A stretch of 29,516 nucleotides of DNA, taken from Candidatus Obscuribacterales bacterium (GTDB lineage: Bacteria > Cyanobacteriota > Vampirovibrionia > Obscuribacterales > Obscuribacteraceae). Below the pieces are notes generated by a model that saw only the letters and a list, made by a program, of their open reading frames with translations, made no database searches and was not told where the DNA came from. Positions 14,611 through 21,376 of this stretch are shown here, one piece after another. Position numbers and translations under genes: made by a program. Position 1 is the stretch's first letter; the number at the start of each line of letters is the position of its first letter. The DNA lies in contig JAKFVJ010000514.1 in NCBI GenBank assembly GCA_021732245.1, positions 1 through 29,516 of the forward strand. Reading direction: 5' to 3'.

Positions 14611-16593
14611 CTACTTCGTAGGCGCTGCAGCTGAGGCGTTTAGAATGTCGCTGATGTCTCTTACACCCATAATGAATGGGTGCGTGATTGAGAAGTTTTT
14701 TTGCATCTGTTCTAGCGTGCGCACAGTGACATTGTCGGGTACTATTGCGCCGATGATTGTGTACTTATTGTCCAAGTGTGGTGCCTCTCCAAGCATTATG
14801 GAGAACGATGTTACGGCAGTATTCGGATTATCGTAGTGTGCCATACTAAGCGAGCCTTTCTTGTGAATAGTGCCCGTTGGTGTTTCAAGCGGGAGTCTTC
14901 TGAGCATTGATTCAACAGAATGAGAGAGCTGTCCGCTACCGTCAACTTTCTTTTGTGCTTCGCTTATCTGCAGCACGAAGTTAGGTTCGTATCTATCTAT
15001 TGGTGTACCGTCAAAAGCACCAGCTTTTAACAATTTGTAGATCTGTGTGACATTTTGAGGAGCCAATTGAGGATTGAGAGCGATATGTAATTTTCCGGCA
15101 GAAGTATAAAGTTCAAGCATCTTTAGTGAGTTGAGAACCGGTCCGTCAGTCTTAGGATCGAACAATGGATACGGTGGCATGACATCGTAGATGCTTTTTG
15201 TCTTACTGCAGATTTGCTCGCTGTCTGTATTGGCGGAATTCCTTACCCCGCAGAAAGGCGCTTCATTTTTTGAGTCGGATGCTGTGTGAATGCCAGCGGC
15301 AGCCGAGGCAATTTGTGAGTCTTTCCAGTCCGGCTTAGTGAATCCCTCGTCTCCCACATAAAGCCCGTGTGAGACCATAGAGTCTTGTTTTTCATTGGTT
15401 GAATTTTCGTAAGTCGCTTCCAATTGATAGTGTTCGTTGCCCTTAATTGGAATCCCTGTTTTGGAATAGATGTTGTCTATATTGAGAATTTCCAAGCCGC
15501 CTTTTGTCTTGGTGGTAACAGTTGATGTAAAAATCGGCTTTTTCGTATCGCCACTGCATTGAACGAGCGAAGCTTTGGTGCAGAGGGGATGAATGTGTGT
15601 CCACGCGGCATAAAGCAGCACATCCCTACTGCCAAACCCAGGATCTCTTTGATCGCTAATTGGTGTCGACCAAGTGCTGGTTCCCGGAGGAATAATCCAG
15701 TGTCCCGTAAGGTTTCTGCCGAAGCGGTCTTTGAATACAGCTGCTTTCACTGAATTGGGAGCATTGTCACCCGATGATGTGACCATGCAGTTTGGTCCGC
15801 CTGAGTGTTCTGCTGCCATTGCTTCCGGCGAGGAGCCGTCGGTAACGACTGCAATGTAAGGAACATACCAAGCTAGTGCCTTCATCTGTCCTTGAGCTTG
15901 AGAGTCTTTGATGAACTCTAGTGTCATGCGATGCTTAACTCGACGATGTGTTTCACTCGTGCGATTGGCTGCTTGGAAAGTAAATCTCCACAACTCGTCG
16001 CTTGCGCAAGGTACGGCTGTTCCTTCTGGAAAATGAAAACTTGTTTGTCCCTGTGTGAGCGTCATTACGCGCGTGTTGCCACTTGTTAGTGCTCCGGGGA
16101 ATAAGCTCTTGCGCATTGCCGGATCAACGTCCATGTTGAAGTGGCAGATGAATTCAGCAGTGGGCAAAACCTTTCCATTTTCGTCTATGACCTCCAACTT
16201 TACGCCTTTGAACCAGAGGAGTTCTCGCTTGGTTGAGCTGGCATCAACCAGACCGGTAACGTTTTTGGATGAGGAGATCGCGCCGCCTGCGCCATTCATG
16301 CTTGGTTCTTTTGACGAGTTCATGGCCGGAGCTTGGGTGTTGCCTTCGACAAATGTCACAGCAGATTCCGGAATGGTCACTTGTTCGGACGCCACAAGGT
16401 CGCCTAGGCGAAAATCTTGAGCCACCCAAGGACCTTCCATTGACCGATACTTTCTATGAAGATCGAATGGTCCCACCGTGACACTCATAATTTTGATGGT
16501 GCCTTCTGACGTTTTTACATCTTTAGCCGGCACCGGGTTTACGGCTGTTAGGCAGACCGTCAAAGTGAATGCGAGGACCAGGGGGAATCTCAT
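14611..16593 (-). CDS. Secreted multidomain protein with C-terminal cyclophilin-type PPIase domain
   Basis: A signal peptide (MRFPLVLAFTLTVCLTAVNP, cleavage near VPAKD) starts this 660-residue protein. Residues about 25-480 match no family I know. They contain beta-rich segments with conserved-looking His/Cys (EFICHFNMDVDP, YAAWTHIHPLCTKASLVQC, YQLEATYENSTNE) that faintly recall copper monooxygenase-type jelly rolls. Residues about 490-650 look like a cyclophilin: SAGKLHIALNPQLAPQNV, FDGTPIDRYEPNFVLQISEA and LSMAHYDNPNTAVTSFSIML, then LDNKYTIIGAIV. The catalytic-type Arg (in IDRYEP) and a Gln (in VLQIS) are kept, but the GSQFFI and Trp positions of active cyclophilins are changed. A periplasmic or extracellular chaperone-like or binding protein is plausible. 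AGAGAAG precedes the ATG. Confidence 0.75.
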   Translation of the reverse strand: MRFPLVLAFTLTVCLTAVNPVPAKDVKTSEGTIKIMSVTVGPFDLHRKYRSMEGPWVAQDFRLGDLVASEQVTIPESAVTFVEGNTQAPAMNSSKEPSMNGAGGAISSSKNVTGLVDASSTKRELLWFKGVKLEVIDENGKVLPTAEFICHFNMDVDPAMRKSLFPGALTSGNTRVMTLTQGQTSFHFPEGTAVPCASDELWRFTFQAANRTSETHRRVKHRMTLEFIKDSQAQGQMKALAWYVPYIAVVTDGSSPEAMAAEHSGGPNCMVTSSGDNAPNSVKAAVFKDRFGRNLTGHWIIPPGTSTWSTPISDQRDPGFGSRDVLLYAAWTHIHPLCTKASLVQCSGDTKKPIFTSTVTTKTKGGLEILNIDNIYSKTGIPIKGNEHYQLEATYENSTNEKQDSMVSHGLYVGDEGFTKPDWKDSQIASAAAGIHTASDSKNEAPFCGVRNSANTDSEQICSKTKSIYDVMPPYPLFDPKTDGPVLNSLKMLELYTSAGKLHIALNPQLAPQNVTQIYKLLKAGAFDGTPIDRYEPNFVLQISEAQKKVDGSGQLSHSVESMLRRLPLETPTGTIHKKGSLSMAHYDNPNTAVTSFSIMLGEAPHLDNKYTIIGAIVPDNVTVRTLEQMQKNFSITHPFIMGVRDISDILNASAAAPTK

Positions 16594-16678
16594 TTAATAC
16601 TTCTCTGGAAAAGTCTCTTCTTCTATTGTCCACTAAAAAGCCAATCTCGGCTGAATGGGAAGCAACCTTAAGCTTATT

Positions 16679-17536
16679 CTAGGGTTTTGTACTGAGGTGG
16701 TCCACGAAGCCGTTAATGGCGTCCAGGTAGGTTTCGCAGTCTTCCACCCCTACGTCGTTGTGCCCGCAATCGGGCAATTTTATGAAACTCTTATCGGGGG
16801 CGTGGGCACAGGCGAAGAGCAAATCGGCGTTGCTTATCGGCACGAGTGTATCTTTGCTCCCGTGTAATAACAAAAGTGGTGTTTCTGACTGAGCCAACAA
16901 ATCGCAGTTGTTCAAAAGCGGACGAGGCCAAATGAAATCCGGGTAGAGGAAAAAGAGCACAATGCCATTTCTGGCAACATTGGGCAATGATGCAATTCCT
17001 GATTGCAGAATAAGTCCTTGTGCTTTGCACTTGCTGTCCACATAGGTGGCTACCGCTGATCCAATTGATTCACCATAATTGATAACGATTGGACAGTCAA
17101 TATGCGTCTTCGTAAAGTCAAAAGCTGTCAGCCCGTCTTCAAGAATACTGTTAAGAGATGCGGTACCAGTGCTTTTACCGTATCCTCTGTAGTCGTATAA
17201 AAGTACGGAAGCATGGGCGTTGATAAATGCTTTTGCAATTTCCAGGCGATTCAGTAAATTGCCTGCATTGCCGTGATGCACGATTGCCACTGCTTTGCTG
17301 TTAGGTACAAGAAACAGCCAAGCGTGCATTTTATCTCCGTGACTTTCAATTATCAATTCTTCCGGCTTGATACCAAGAATTGGTTCATGTGCATATGTCA
17401 TTGTTGGTTGGTAGTCTGGACGGAGAACAACGCTCTGATAAACAGGTGTGTAGAGAAGGCACAGGAAAACCAGATAGACAAAAACGAGCACGCAAGCCAG
17501 TTTTATAAATTCCGACTTCACTGCTCGCTTTGTCAT
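16679..17536 (-). CDS. Membrane-anchored alpha/beta hydrolase (BEM46/ABHD13-like)
   Basis: One N-terminal membrane helix (about residues 12-31) is followed by an alpha/beta-hydrolase domain in this 285-residue protein. The oxyanion strand VAIVHHGNAGN, the YDYRGYGKSTG motif, the nucleophile S157 in YGESIGS, the acid D229 in HGSKDTLVP and H259 in PDCGHND complete the triad. This pattern (HGNAGN, RGYGKS, GESIG) is that of the BEM46/YfhR/ABHD13 serine hydrolases, whose natural substrates are mostly unknown. The catalytic domain is expected outside the cytoplasm or at the membrane surface. The gene begins 10 bases after the stop of the secreted unknown upstream, with AGGA 9 bases before the ATG, so the two are probably one operon. 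Confidence 0.88.
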   Translation of the reverse strand: MTKRAVKSEFIKLACVLVFVYLVFLCLLYTPVYQSVVLRPDYQPTMTYAHEPILGIKPEELIIESHGDKMHAWLFLVPNSKAVAIVHHGNAGNLLNRLEIAKAFINAHASVLLYDYRGYGKSTGTASLNSILEDGLTAFDFTKTHIDCPIVINYGESIGSAVATYVDSKCKAQGLILQSGIASLPNVARNGIVLFFLYPDFIWPRPLLNNCDLLAQSETPLLLLHGSKDTLVPISNADLLFACAHAPDKSFIKLPDCGHNDVGVEDCETYLDAINGFVDHLSTKP

Positions 17537-17546
17537 CTTGTCTGTC

Positions 17547-18179
17547 CTACTTGCTGAATATGAGACTGCCGCGTTTTATTTGTCCGTGAACATCTGCTCT
17601 GTAATTGTACTGGGTCGTACCATTAACTGCTGAGTTGTAGCTGGAGTATGATTTTACTGGTGGTTTTATATAATCACCGCGATTGGCTAATCGCGTTGGA
17701 TACGAAGTCTCAGCTTTGGGTTGCCTCATGAGATTGGCGTGAACGCCGGTGTTGTAGCCCGGCTGGAGATTCGGCATCGACATCCGTCGAGAAGGGATGT
17801 ACGACTGACCAAATCCTGATTCAGGAAGACTTGTTTTCCATGCCGGCGGGGCCGAGGTGCCTGGGCCGTTGCCGATGCGTAATCCACCTGCAGGAATTGA
17901 GCTTTCACGGTCCAATCCAGCCGCACCTCTCGCAGCATATCCGGGAGCCGTATCGAGAGGAGCAAGTTGAATTTCAACGTAAGGCGAAGAAGTGGGTCTT
18001 CGGCGAAGGTCATGTACTTCCATATCGTCATCAACTATTTGCGCTTGTCTTTTACCGTGAAACCAGTCTACTTGTTCAAGTGAATCTTTCCGTATTCTAA
18101 ACCCTTCAGCATGTGCTGCCGGAAGTGCTAGTGGTATCACTTGGACGACAAGAATCAGAGCCAGAGAAACATTCTTCAT
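17547..18179 (-). CDS. Secreted protein of unknown function
   Basis: The 210-residue product has a signal peptide (MKNVSLALILVVQVIPLALP, cleavage near AHA-EG) and no domain that I recognise. The mature part is polar with many Pro, Gly, Arg, Ser and Tyr, and looks largely disordered. The ATG at 18179 is preferred to one six bases upstream because the GAGG ribosome site lies 9 bases before it and only 3 before the other. It is the first gene of a likely operon with the alpha/beta hydrolase and possibly the cyclophilin-fusion gene. A TTGACA and an inverted repeat upstream are listed separately. Confidence 0.75.
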   Translation of the reverse strand: MKNVSLALILVVQVIPLALPAAHAEGFRIRKDSLEQVDWFHGKRQAQIVDDDMEVHDLRRRPTSSPYVEIQLAPLDTAPGYAARGAAGLDRESSIPAGGLRIGNGPGTSAPPAWKTSLPESGFGQSYIPSRRMSMPNLQPGYNTGVHANLMRQPKAETSYPTRLANRGDYIKPPVKSYSSYNSAVNGTTQYNYRADVHGQIKRGSLIFSK

Positions 18180-18256
18180 GGGCATTTTCCTCGTGTAATA
18201 TCGGGGCGCTTATGTGCGTCCTCGAATATGTTTTTGAACCTCGACAAAATACGGGC

Positions 18257-18277
18257 TTTCCGCTAACCACGCGGAAA
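18257..18277 (-). promoter_or_regulatory. Leader hairpin upstream of the secreted unknown gene
   Basis: TTTCCGC (18257-18263) and GCGGAAA (18271-18277) form a perfect 7-bp stem with a 7-base loop. It would lie at the 5' end of the transcript started from the TTGACA promoter. No T-run follows on the minus strand, so it is not a good terminator for the operon upstream. Confidence 0.4.
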
Positions 18278-18280
18278 ACA

Positions 18281-18309
18281 AATTTGTCCACGTAAACGTG
18301 TTATGTCAA
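18281..18309 (-). promoter_or_regulatory. Putative promoter with internal inverted repeat
   Basis: The minus strand reads TTGACA exactly at 18309-18304. The best -10 at a 16-17-base spacing is weak (CAAATT or ACAAAT). The spacer contains CACGTAAACGTG (18289-18300), a perfect inverted repeat of 5-bp arms around AA, placed where a repressor would block RNA polymerase. It would serve the secreted-unknown/hydrolase operon. Confidence 0.45.
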
Positions 18310-18362
18310 CCGACCTTCCTCAATTGAACGGATGATGACTCTACCGGCAAAAGGGGTGCTTG

Positions 18363-18533
18363 TCAAGCAGGATTAATGCTCTCTGGGTGAGGATGCTCGT
18401 CTACATGATCTCCGTGCATGTGATGAACACAACCATCATGAATGTAATCGATATGGTCGTCGTGTTGGATAGCTACGTGTCCACAGCCCTCGCCATGAAT
18501 ATGGGGATGATCAGCGTGTATATTGCAATTCAT
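18363..18533 (-). CDS. Small His/Cys-rich putative metal-binding protein
   Basis: The 56-residue protein starts MNCNIHADHPHIHGEGCGH and ends DEHPHPESINPA. It contains 14 His and 3 Cys, spread as HxH, HH and DH pairs, plus a DDHIDYIHDG core. Such composition implies binding of Zn, Ni, Co or Cu. From memory, similar short HGxxCGHxAIxHDxHxDYxHDG proteins accompany MerC-like or zinc-regulated genes in other bacteria, but this is unverified. The ATG overlaps the merC stop as ATGA (18530-18533), and AAGGAG sits 8 bases upstream inside merC, which points to translational coupling. It is the last gene of the six-gene operon. Confidence 0.88.
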   Translation of the reverse strand: MNCNIHADHPHIHGEGCGHVAIQHDDHIDYIHDGCVHHMHGDHVDEHPHPESINPA

Positions 18534-18979
18534 AGTATTGGCTCCTTTTGGAATTGACTAGAGATTTCATTAAGTGACTTTTTGAGTGCCGATAGTTGGC
18601 GTTGATTTTTGACATGAGCAAGCACAAGTAAGAGATTGCCGATAGTAATAACAATCATTTCTGATGTCTCACCCATGTTTGGCTCAATTACAAAGGTTGC
18701 TAAAAGCACTAAAGCTAATCCGATAACCATAGATATCAGTGTTGAGCATTCCTTGTGCTTGCGATATCCGGGCACGATGCTGGTTATAGCGAAAAACATA
18801 ACAAAACCCGCTAGTAGCGGATGCACTTCTCCTTCGCGCAGAGACTGTAAACCGAGCATAGGAAGAGAGGCGATTATGAATGGCATCAACAAGCAGTGAA
18901 CCGCGCACAAAGAGGAAGCACCGACACCTAAGGTGTCGAGGAATAGGTGATAACGTGAATGAATTGTCTTTCGGCACAT
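18530..18979 (-). CDS. MerC-family membrane protein
   Basis: The 149-residue protein has about four membrane helices and the MerC hallmark near the first helix, SSLCAVHCLLMPFI (C25, H28, C29); a second His/Cys spot occurs in YRKHKECSTL. MerC proteins are inner-membrane proteins that bind or carry thiophilic or soft metal ions (mercuric ion in the classical case); chromosomal homologues are often tied to zinc homeostasis. The ATG at 18979 has GGAGAT 7 bases upstream. The frame is open further to 19045, but that part overlaps the preceding gene and is not MerC-like. No mer resistance genes (merA, merR) are seen, so mercury resistance is not implied. Confidence 0.85.
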   Translation of the reverse strand: MCRKTIHSRYHLFLDTLGVGASSLCAVHCLLMPFIIASLPMLGLQSLREGEVHPLLAGFVMFFAITSIVPGYRKHKECSTLISMVIGLALVLLATFVIEPNMGETSEMIVITIGNLLLVLAHVKNQRQLSALKKSLNEISSQFQKEPIL

Positions 18980-18995
18980 AGTAAATCTCCAAAAT

Positions 18996-20015
18996 TTAGA
19001 CGAGCGCTTCACGCACTTCCGGCTTACGTAACTTCCAGATGACATGGTCTGTGAGCATGTGATGCATATTGATGGCTAGAAATACGGAAATAAAAGCTAC
19101 TGATGCATCGATTCCTAAATTGGTAAGCAGCTTGGGGATGCAGAGGAAAATTAGCAATGCGATAACCAGAAGTTGTCCGTAGTAATTGCCAACAGTCGAT
19201 ATTAATGACTTGCCTGGTTCTGGCGGTGCCTTCAACTGTTTTGATATGGTGACAACCAAGTATTGACTGCCATGAAAGAATGCTGGTACATAGAGCCAAA
19301 GTGTGCCGGCAATGTCTTTGCTGCAAATAAATATGGCTAACGAAGTCACCACTAATAGGCAAGCAGGCAAGGGCAGCATTTTCTTTTCTAAGTGAAACTT
19401 GTGGGCTACAACGCAGAGAAAAGCGATGACTGAAACTGCCAATGCAGCTGTTGAAAGATCGAAAAAGATACGCGGAAGTAGTGGCCAGTTAGGAAGGCTC
19501 ATATTAAGAAAATCTGCCGGTGCCCAATCACGGAAAGTCAGTTGTTGCAGAATGGAAAAGCACATTGTCGATTGCATGAGTGCTTTGATAACGAATTTTT
19601 GTTTGGAGCCAAGGAAGTAGTTGTTTTTCAGGCAATACAAGAGAATGAGTCCATAGCTTTGTCCTGTGAAGTGTTGTACTGCGAGAATCAAATATAGTTT
19701 TGATAGGATGGGAATGATATCGCGAATTAGCAAACAAGTAAGTGCGAGTAACGAGAAGATGATGAGCGCTTTGCGCATAAAAGAAGCAGGGCTGTTAGCA
19801 GAATTATCTGAATAAATCTGGACTAGTCCGGCCGCCGTGTGTGTTTCGCTAAGGAATATGCTGCCGATTACGCCAATCATCAGCACAGTGGCCGCAGATG
19901 GTGCAATACTTGTGCCATGTGTGAACATTTGAGCGGCAAAGAAAAGCCACATCAAACCTCCGCAGCAGAAAAGAATATCAATTATTGGATTTAGAATGAA
20001 ACCCTTGTTACTCAT
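18996..20015 (-). CDS. Polytopic membrane protein of unknown function with conserved-looking His motifs
   Basis: This 339-residue protein has about eight to nine membrane helices and no soluble domain. Histidines cluster near helix ends: SETHTAAGLVQIYSD (about residue 57), VQHFTGQSYGL (about 112), FFHGSQYLVV (about 246) and NMHHMLTDHVIWKLRKP (about 317-333). Such paired His in membrane helices could bind metal or heme. I recall uncharacterised membrane proteins ending in an HHxxxDxxIWKxR-type motif but cannot name a family. GAAGG precedes the ATG; the gene begins 9 bases after the third small paralogue and ends 16 bases before merC, so it is firmly inside the operon. Confidence 0.8.
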   Translation of the reverse strand: MSNKGFILNPIIDILFCCGGLMWLFFAAQMFTHGTSIAPSAATVLMIGVIGSIFLSETHTAAGLVQIYSDNSANSPASFMRKALIIFSLLALTCLLIRDIIPILSKLYLILAVQHFTGQSYGLILLYCLKNNYFLGSKQKFVIKALMQSTMCFSILQQLTFRDWAPADFLNMSLPNWPLLPRIFFDLSTAALAVSVIAFLCVVAHKFHLEKKMLPLPACLLVVTSLAIFICSKDIAGTLWLYVPAFFHGSQYLVVTISKQLKAPPEPGKSLISTVGNYYGQLLVIALLIFLCIPKLLTNLGIDASVAFISVFLAINMHHMLTDHVIWKLRKPEVREALV

Positions 20016-20024
20016 ATAAAACCT

Positions 20025-20294
20025 TCAGTAGAAGTTGCAAGTATCTCGACTAGACGAGACCAGCCAAATAAAAAAACCGGGAATGCTTAGTCCGACTACT
20101 ACAACGAGTAAAGAGACCCCCAGATGTGTGAAAGCTTTCTTCTTGCTTTCTTTATAAGTTCTGAAAGCTAAGACAAGAAACAGAATTCCTAGTCCGACTC
20201 CAAGTATTTCGGCGCCATTTCCAAGAAAGTTAAGTAACGCTTCTAAATGGGCTAAATTGTTAACGCGCACCATGCCGGCAGGATTTGGTTCCAT
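20025..20294 (-). CDS. Small two-helix membrane protein, paralogue 3 of tandem family
   Basis: The 89-residue protein starts MEPNPAGMVRVNNL, which aligns with the mature start of the two genes upstream. LEALLNFLGNGAEI leads into a first membrane helix; a Lys-rich loop (YKESKKKA) and a second helix follow, and the end SSSRDTCNFY parallels the RDAxLFS ends of its paralogues. Unlike them it lacks a signal peptide. The ATG at 20294 has a strong AAAGGAG 7 bases upstream; the frame is open back to 20402, but that part overlaps the previous gene and is unrelated to the family. The function is unknown; the topology recalls VirB2/TrbC pilins. Confidence 0.8.
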   Translation of the reverse strand: MEPNPAGMVRVNNLAHLEALLNFLGNGAEILGVGLGILFLVLAFRTYKESKKKAFTHLGVSLLVVVVGLSIPGFFIWLVSSSRDTCNFY

Positions 20295-20313
20295 ATGAAT
20301 TCTCCTTTGATAT

Positions 20314-20706
20314 TTACGAAAAAAGGTTCGCATCGCGAGCTGCTGCAAGAAGATAGTCAACGGTTGATTGTGAACTGAGTGCGCTAATTGCGAAAAGCGC
20401 ACCTGTGACTAGTCGTCTCTTTGATAACTGCTTCTCAGTAACCCAGATTCGGGCTACTGTAATGAAAATGGAGGCCGCTGTAATTAATCCCACGATTTCA
20501 TAACCGTTAGTGAATATGTTAACGAGTGCCACCAGGCAACCTAGACTATTAACTCGAACTGTTCCTGCTGTATTGATTCCAGTAACGACCGTAGCGGAAT
20601 CGGCAGGTCCAATGACGGTAGCCGAATTAGTCGCCAATGCTGGAATGGCGAGAGTCAGCAACAGTCCGGCAAGTAACGAAATTCTGAAAACGATTTTTTG
20701 TGACAT
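20314..20706 (-). CDS. Small secreted/membrane protein, paralogue 2 of tandem family
   Basis: The 130-residue protein has a signal peptide (cleavage near PALA-TN), a short periplasmic part and then the family block GINTAGTVRVNSLGCLVAL. Two membrane helices are separated by a basic loop (VTEKQLSKRRL), and it ends AARDANLFS. This is the layout of VirB2/TrbC-type pilin precursors (signal, helix, short basic loop, helix), although no type IV secretion gene is near. The ATG at 20706 is chosen because AGGAG lies 8 bases upstream; an in-frame TTG at 20712 is less likely. It lies 11 bases after paralogue 1 and 19 before paralogue 3. Confidence 0.82.
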   Translation of the reverse strand: MSQKIVFRISLLAGLLLTLAIPALATNSATVIGPADSATVVTGINTAGTVRVNSLGCLVALVNIFTNGYEIVGLITAASIFITVARIWVTEKQLSKRRLVTGALFAISALSSQSTVDYLLAAARDANLFS

Positions 20707-20717
20707 GCACAATGCTC

Positions 20718-21086
20718 CTAAGAAAATAGTCCGGCATCGCGACAGCCGGCAACAAAGAAGTTGATACTCCCTGGCGTCAGAAGACCACTTGCGATAAACA
20801 CAAACGCAGCAAGGATTGTAGATTTGGATATTCGCTTGGTGGTAAGAAAGACTTTGCCGGATTTGCAGAGCAAAACTATGCCGACTGCAATGAGGATAAT
20901 CTCGCAGCCATTGGCCAGTATGTTCAACAATGCTTCAAGATTTGCAAGCATGTTGACGCGTACCGTGCCCGCTGTGTTTACACCTTGTATGATGGTCGCA
21001 TCAAGATTGTCGGCATGTGCACAAGGCACAGCCAAGCCGTATATGCCTACTAGAGCAGGCACAATCGGACCCCCTGTATGTTTCAT
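20718..21086 (-). CDS. Small secreted/membrane protein, paralogue 1 of tandem family
   Basis: First gene of the six-gene operon, 122 residues. The N-terminus (GGPIVPALVGIYGLAVPCAHA) is signal-peptide-like with cleavage before DNLD. The family block GVNTAGTVRVNMLANLEALL follows, then a helix (about 60-80), a basic loop (KVFLTTKRISKS), a second helix, and the ending GCRDAGLFS. Unlike paralogue 2, the mature protein has Cys in or near the first helix and in the tail. The ATG lies within a hairpin (CTGTATG/CATACAG) and just after a run of eight G on the coding strand, which may act as the ribosome site. The function is unknown; a pilin-like or small envelope subunit is an inference from topology. 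Confidence 0.8.
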   Translation of the reverse strand: MKHTGGPIVPALVGIYGLAVPCAHADNLDATIIQGVNTAGTVRVNMLANLEALLNILANGCEIILIAVGIVLLCKSGKVFLTTKRISKSTILAAFVFIASGLLTPGSINFFVAGCRDAGLFS

Positions 21087-21101
21087 ACAGAAACCCCCCC
21101 C
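21074..21101 (-). promoter_or_regulatory. Start-codon hairpin and G8 run before the six-gene operon
   Basis: CTGTATG (21074-21080) and CATACAG (21084-21090) are perfect arms around TTT; on the coding strand the ATG lies in this hairpin. Just upstream, 21094-21101 is eight consecutive C on the plus strand (G8 on the coding strand), replacing a normal AGGAGG. This could tune translation or vary by slippage. Confidence 0.5.
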
Positions 21102-21124
21102 TATTTAATTGTCTTTTGGTAAAA

Positions 21125-21154
21125 GCCGCTGAAATGGGCTAAAGCGCCCACGGC
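21125..21154 (-). promoter_or_regulatory. 5' leader hairpin of the six-gene operon
   Basis: GCCG (21125-21128) pairs with CGGC (21151-21154), and TGGGC (21135-21139) with GCCCA (21146-21150), giving a two-part stem with a bulge. It begins almost at the predicted transcription start and could stabilise the mRNA or bind a regulator. Confidence 0.4.
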
Positions 21155-21160
21155 GAGAAT

Positions 21161-21189
21161 ACTGTAGGCGGTAGGCGATATGAAGTCAA
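21161..21189 (-). promoter_or_regulatory. Predicted promoter of the six-gene operon
   Basis: On the minus strand TTGACT (21189-21184) is followed, after a 17-base spacer, by TACAGT (21166-21161). The spacer holds a tandem direct repeat (GTAGGCG twice on the plus strand, 21164-21177), which could be an operator. The predicted start is near 21154, giving a leader of about 68 bases. No match to Zur or Fur consensus boxes is evident. Confidence 0.55.
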
Positions 21190-21218
21190 GTGAAATTTTT
21201 AAGGAGGGGCGAGTATTA

Positions 21219-21243
21219 GGGCGCATGCAATGCGCCCCTACAA
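21219..21243 (-). repeat. REP-like palindromic element, copy 3
   Basis: This is the same 25 bp as 9419-9443 in the same orientation, with core GGGCGCATGCAATGCGCCC. It lies between divergent genes, upstream of both the six-gene operon promoter and the TPR gene, so it cannot be a terminator for either. Confidence 0.85.
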
Positions 21244-21376
21244 CAAGGCATCCAGTGTGCGCCGACAATAGAGCAGGCGCAAGTTATTCGTATTCAGGTC
21301 GCCCCGGCAATAGGGCAGGTGGCAACCGATCTGCATTTACTTGGCGAGATATACTGGAAGGAATTGAGGGAAGTTT

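Larger units (their letters stand above)
21087..21376. other. Divergent intergenic region between six-gene operon (-) and TPR gene (+)
   Basis: This stretch of about 290 bp has no credible gene. It contains the minus-strand leader and promoter of the six-gene operon, the third REP-like element (21219-21243), and about 130 bp towards the TPR gene in which similar GC-rich words recur (CAATAGAGCAGG near 21265 and CAATAGGGCAGG near 21308). I see no clear promoter for the TPR gene. Confidence 0.6.

Noticed and set aside
14645..16481. Plus-strand frames opposite the cyclophilin-fusion gene
   Set aside because: They are short, overlapping, without start signals or domains, and lie within a long frame that has a signal peptide and a known domain.
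18363..18979. Mercury resistance (mer) operon
   Set aside because: Only a MerC-like gene is present; merR, merA, merT and merP are absent, so mercury detoxification is not supported.
18980..19045. Upstream extension of the MerC-like gene
   Set aside because: It runs into the 3' end of the preceding membrane gene and adds residues foreign to MerC; the ATG at 18979 has GGAGAT.
20295..20402. N-terminal extension of the third small paralogue
   Set aside because: It overlaps the end of paralogue 2, does not align with the family, and the internal ATG at 20294 has a strong AAAGGAG site.
20025..21086. Type IV secretion locus based on the pilin-like topology
   Set aside because: No VirB4, VirB6, VirD4 or relaxase genes are near; similarity to VirB2/TrbC is only in layout.
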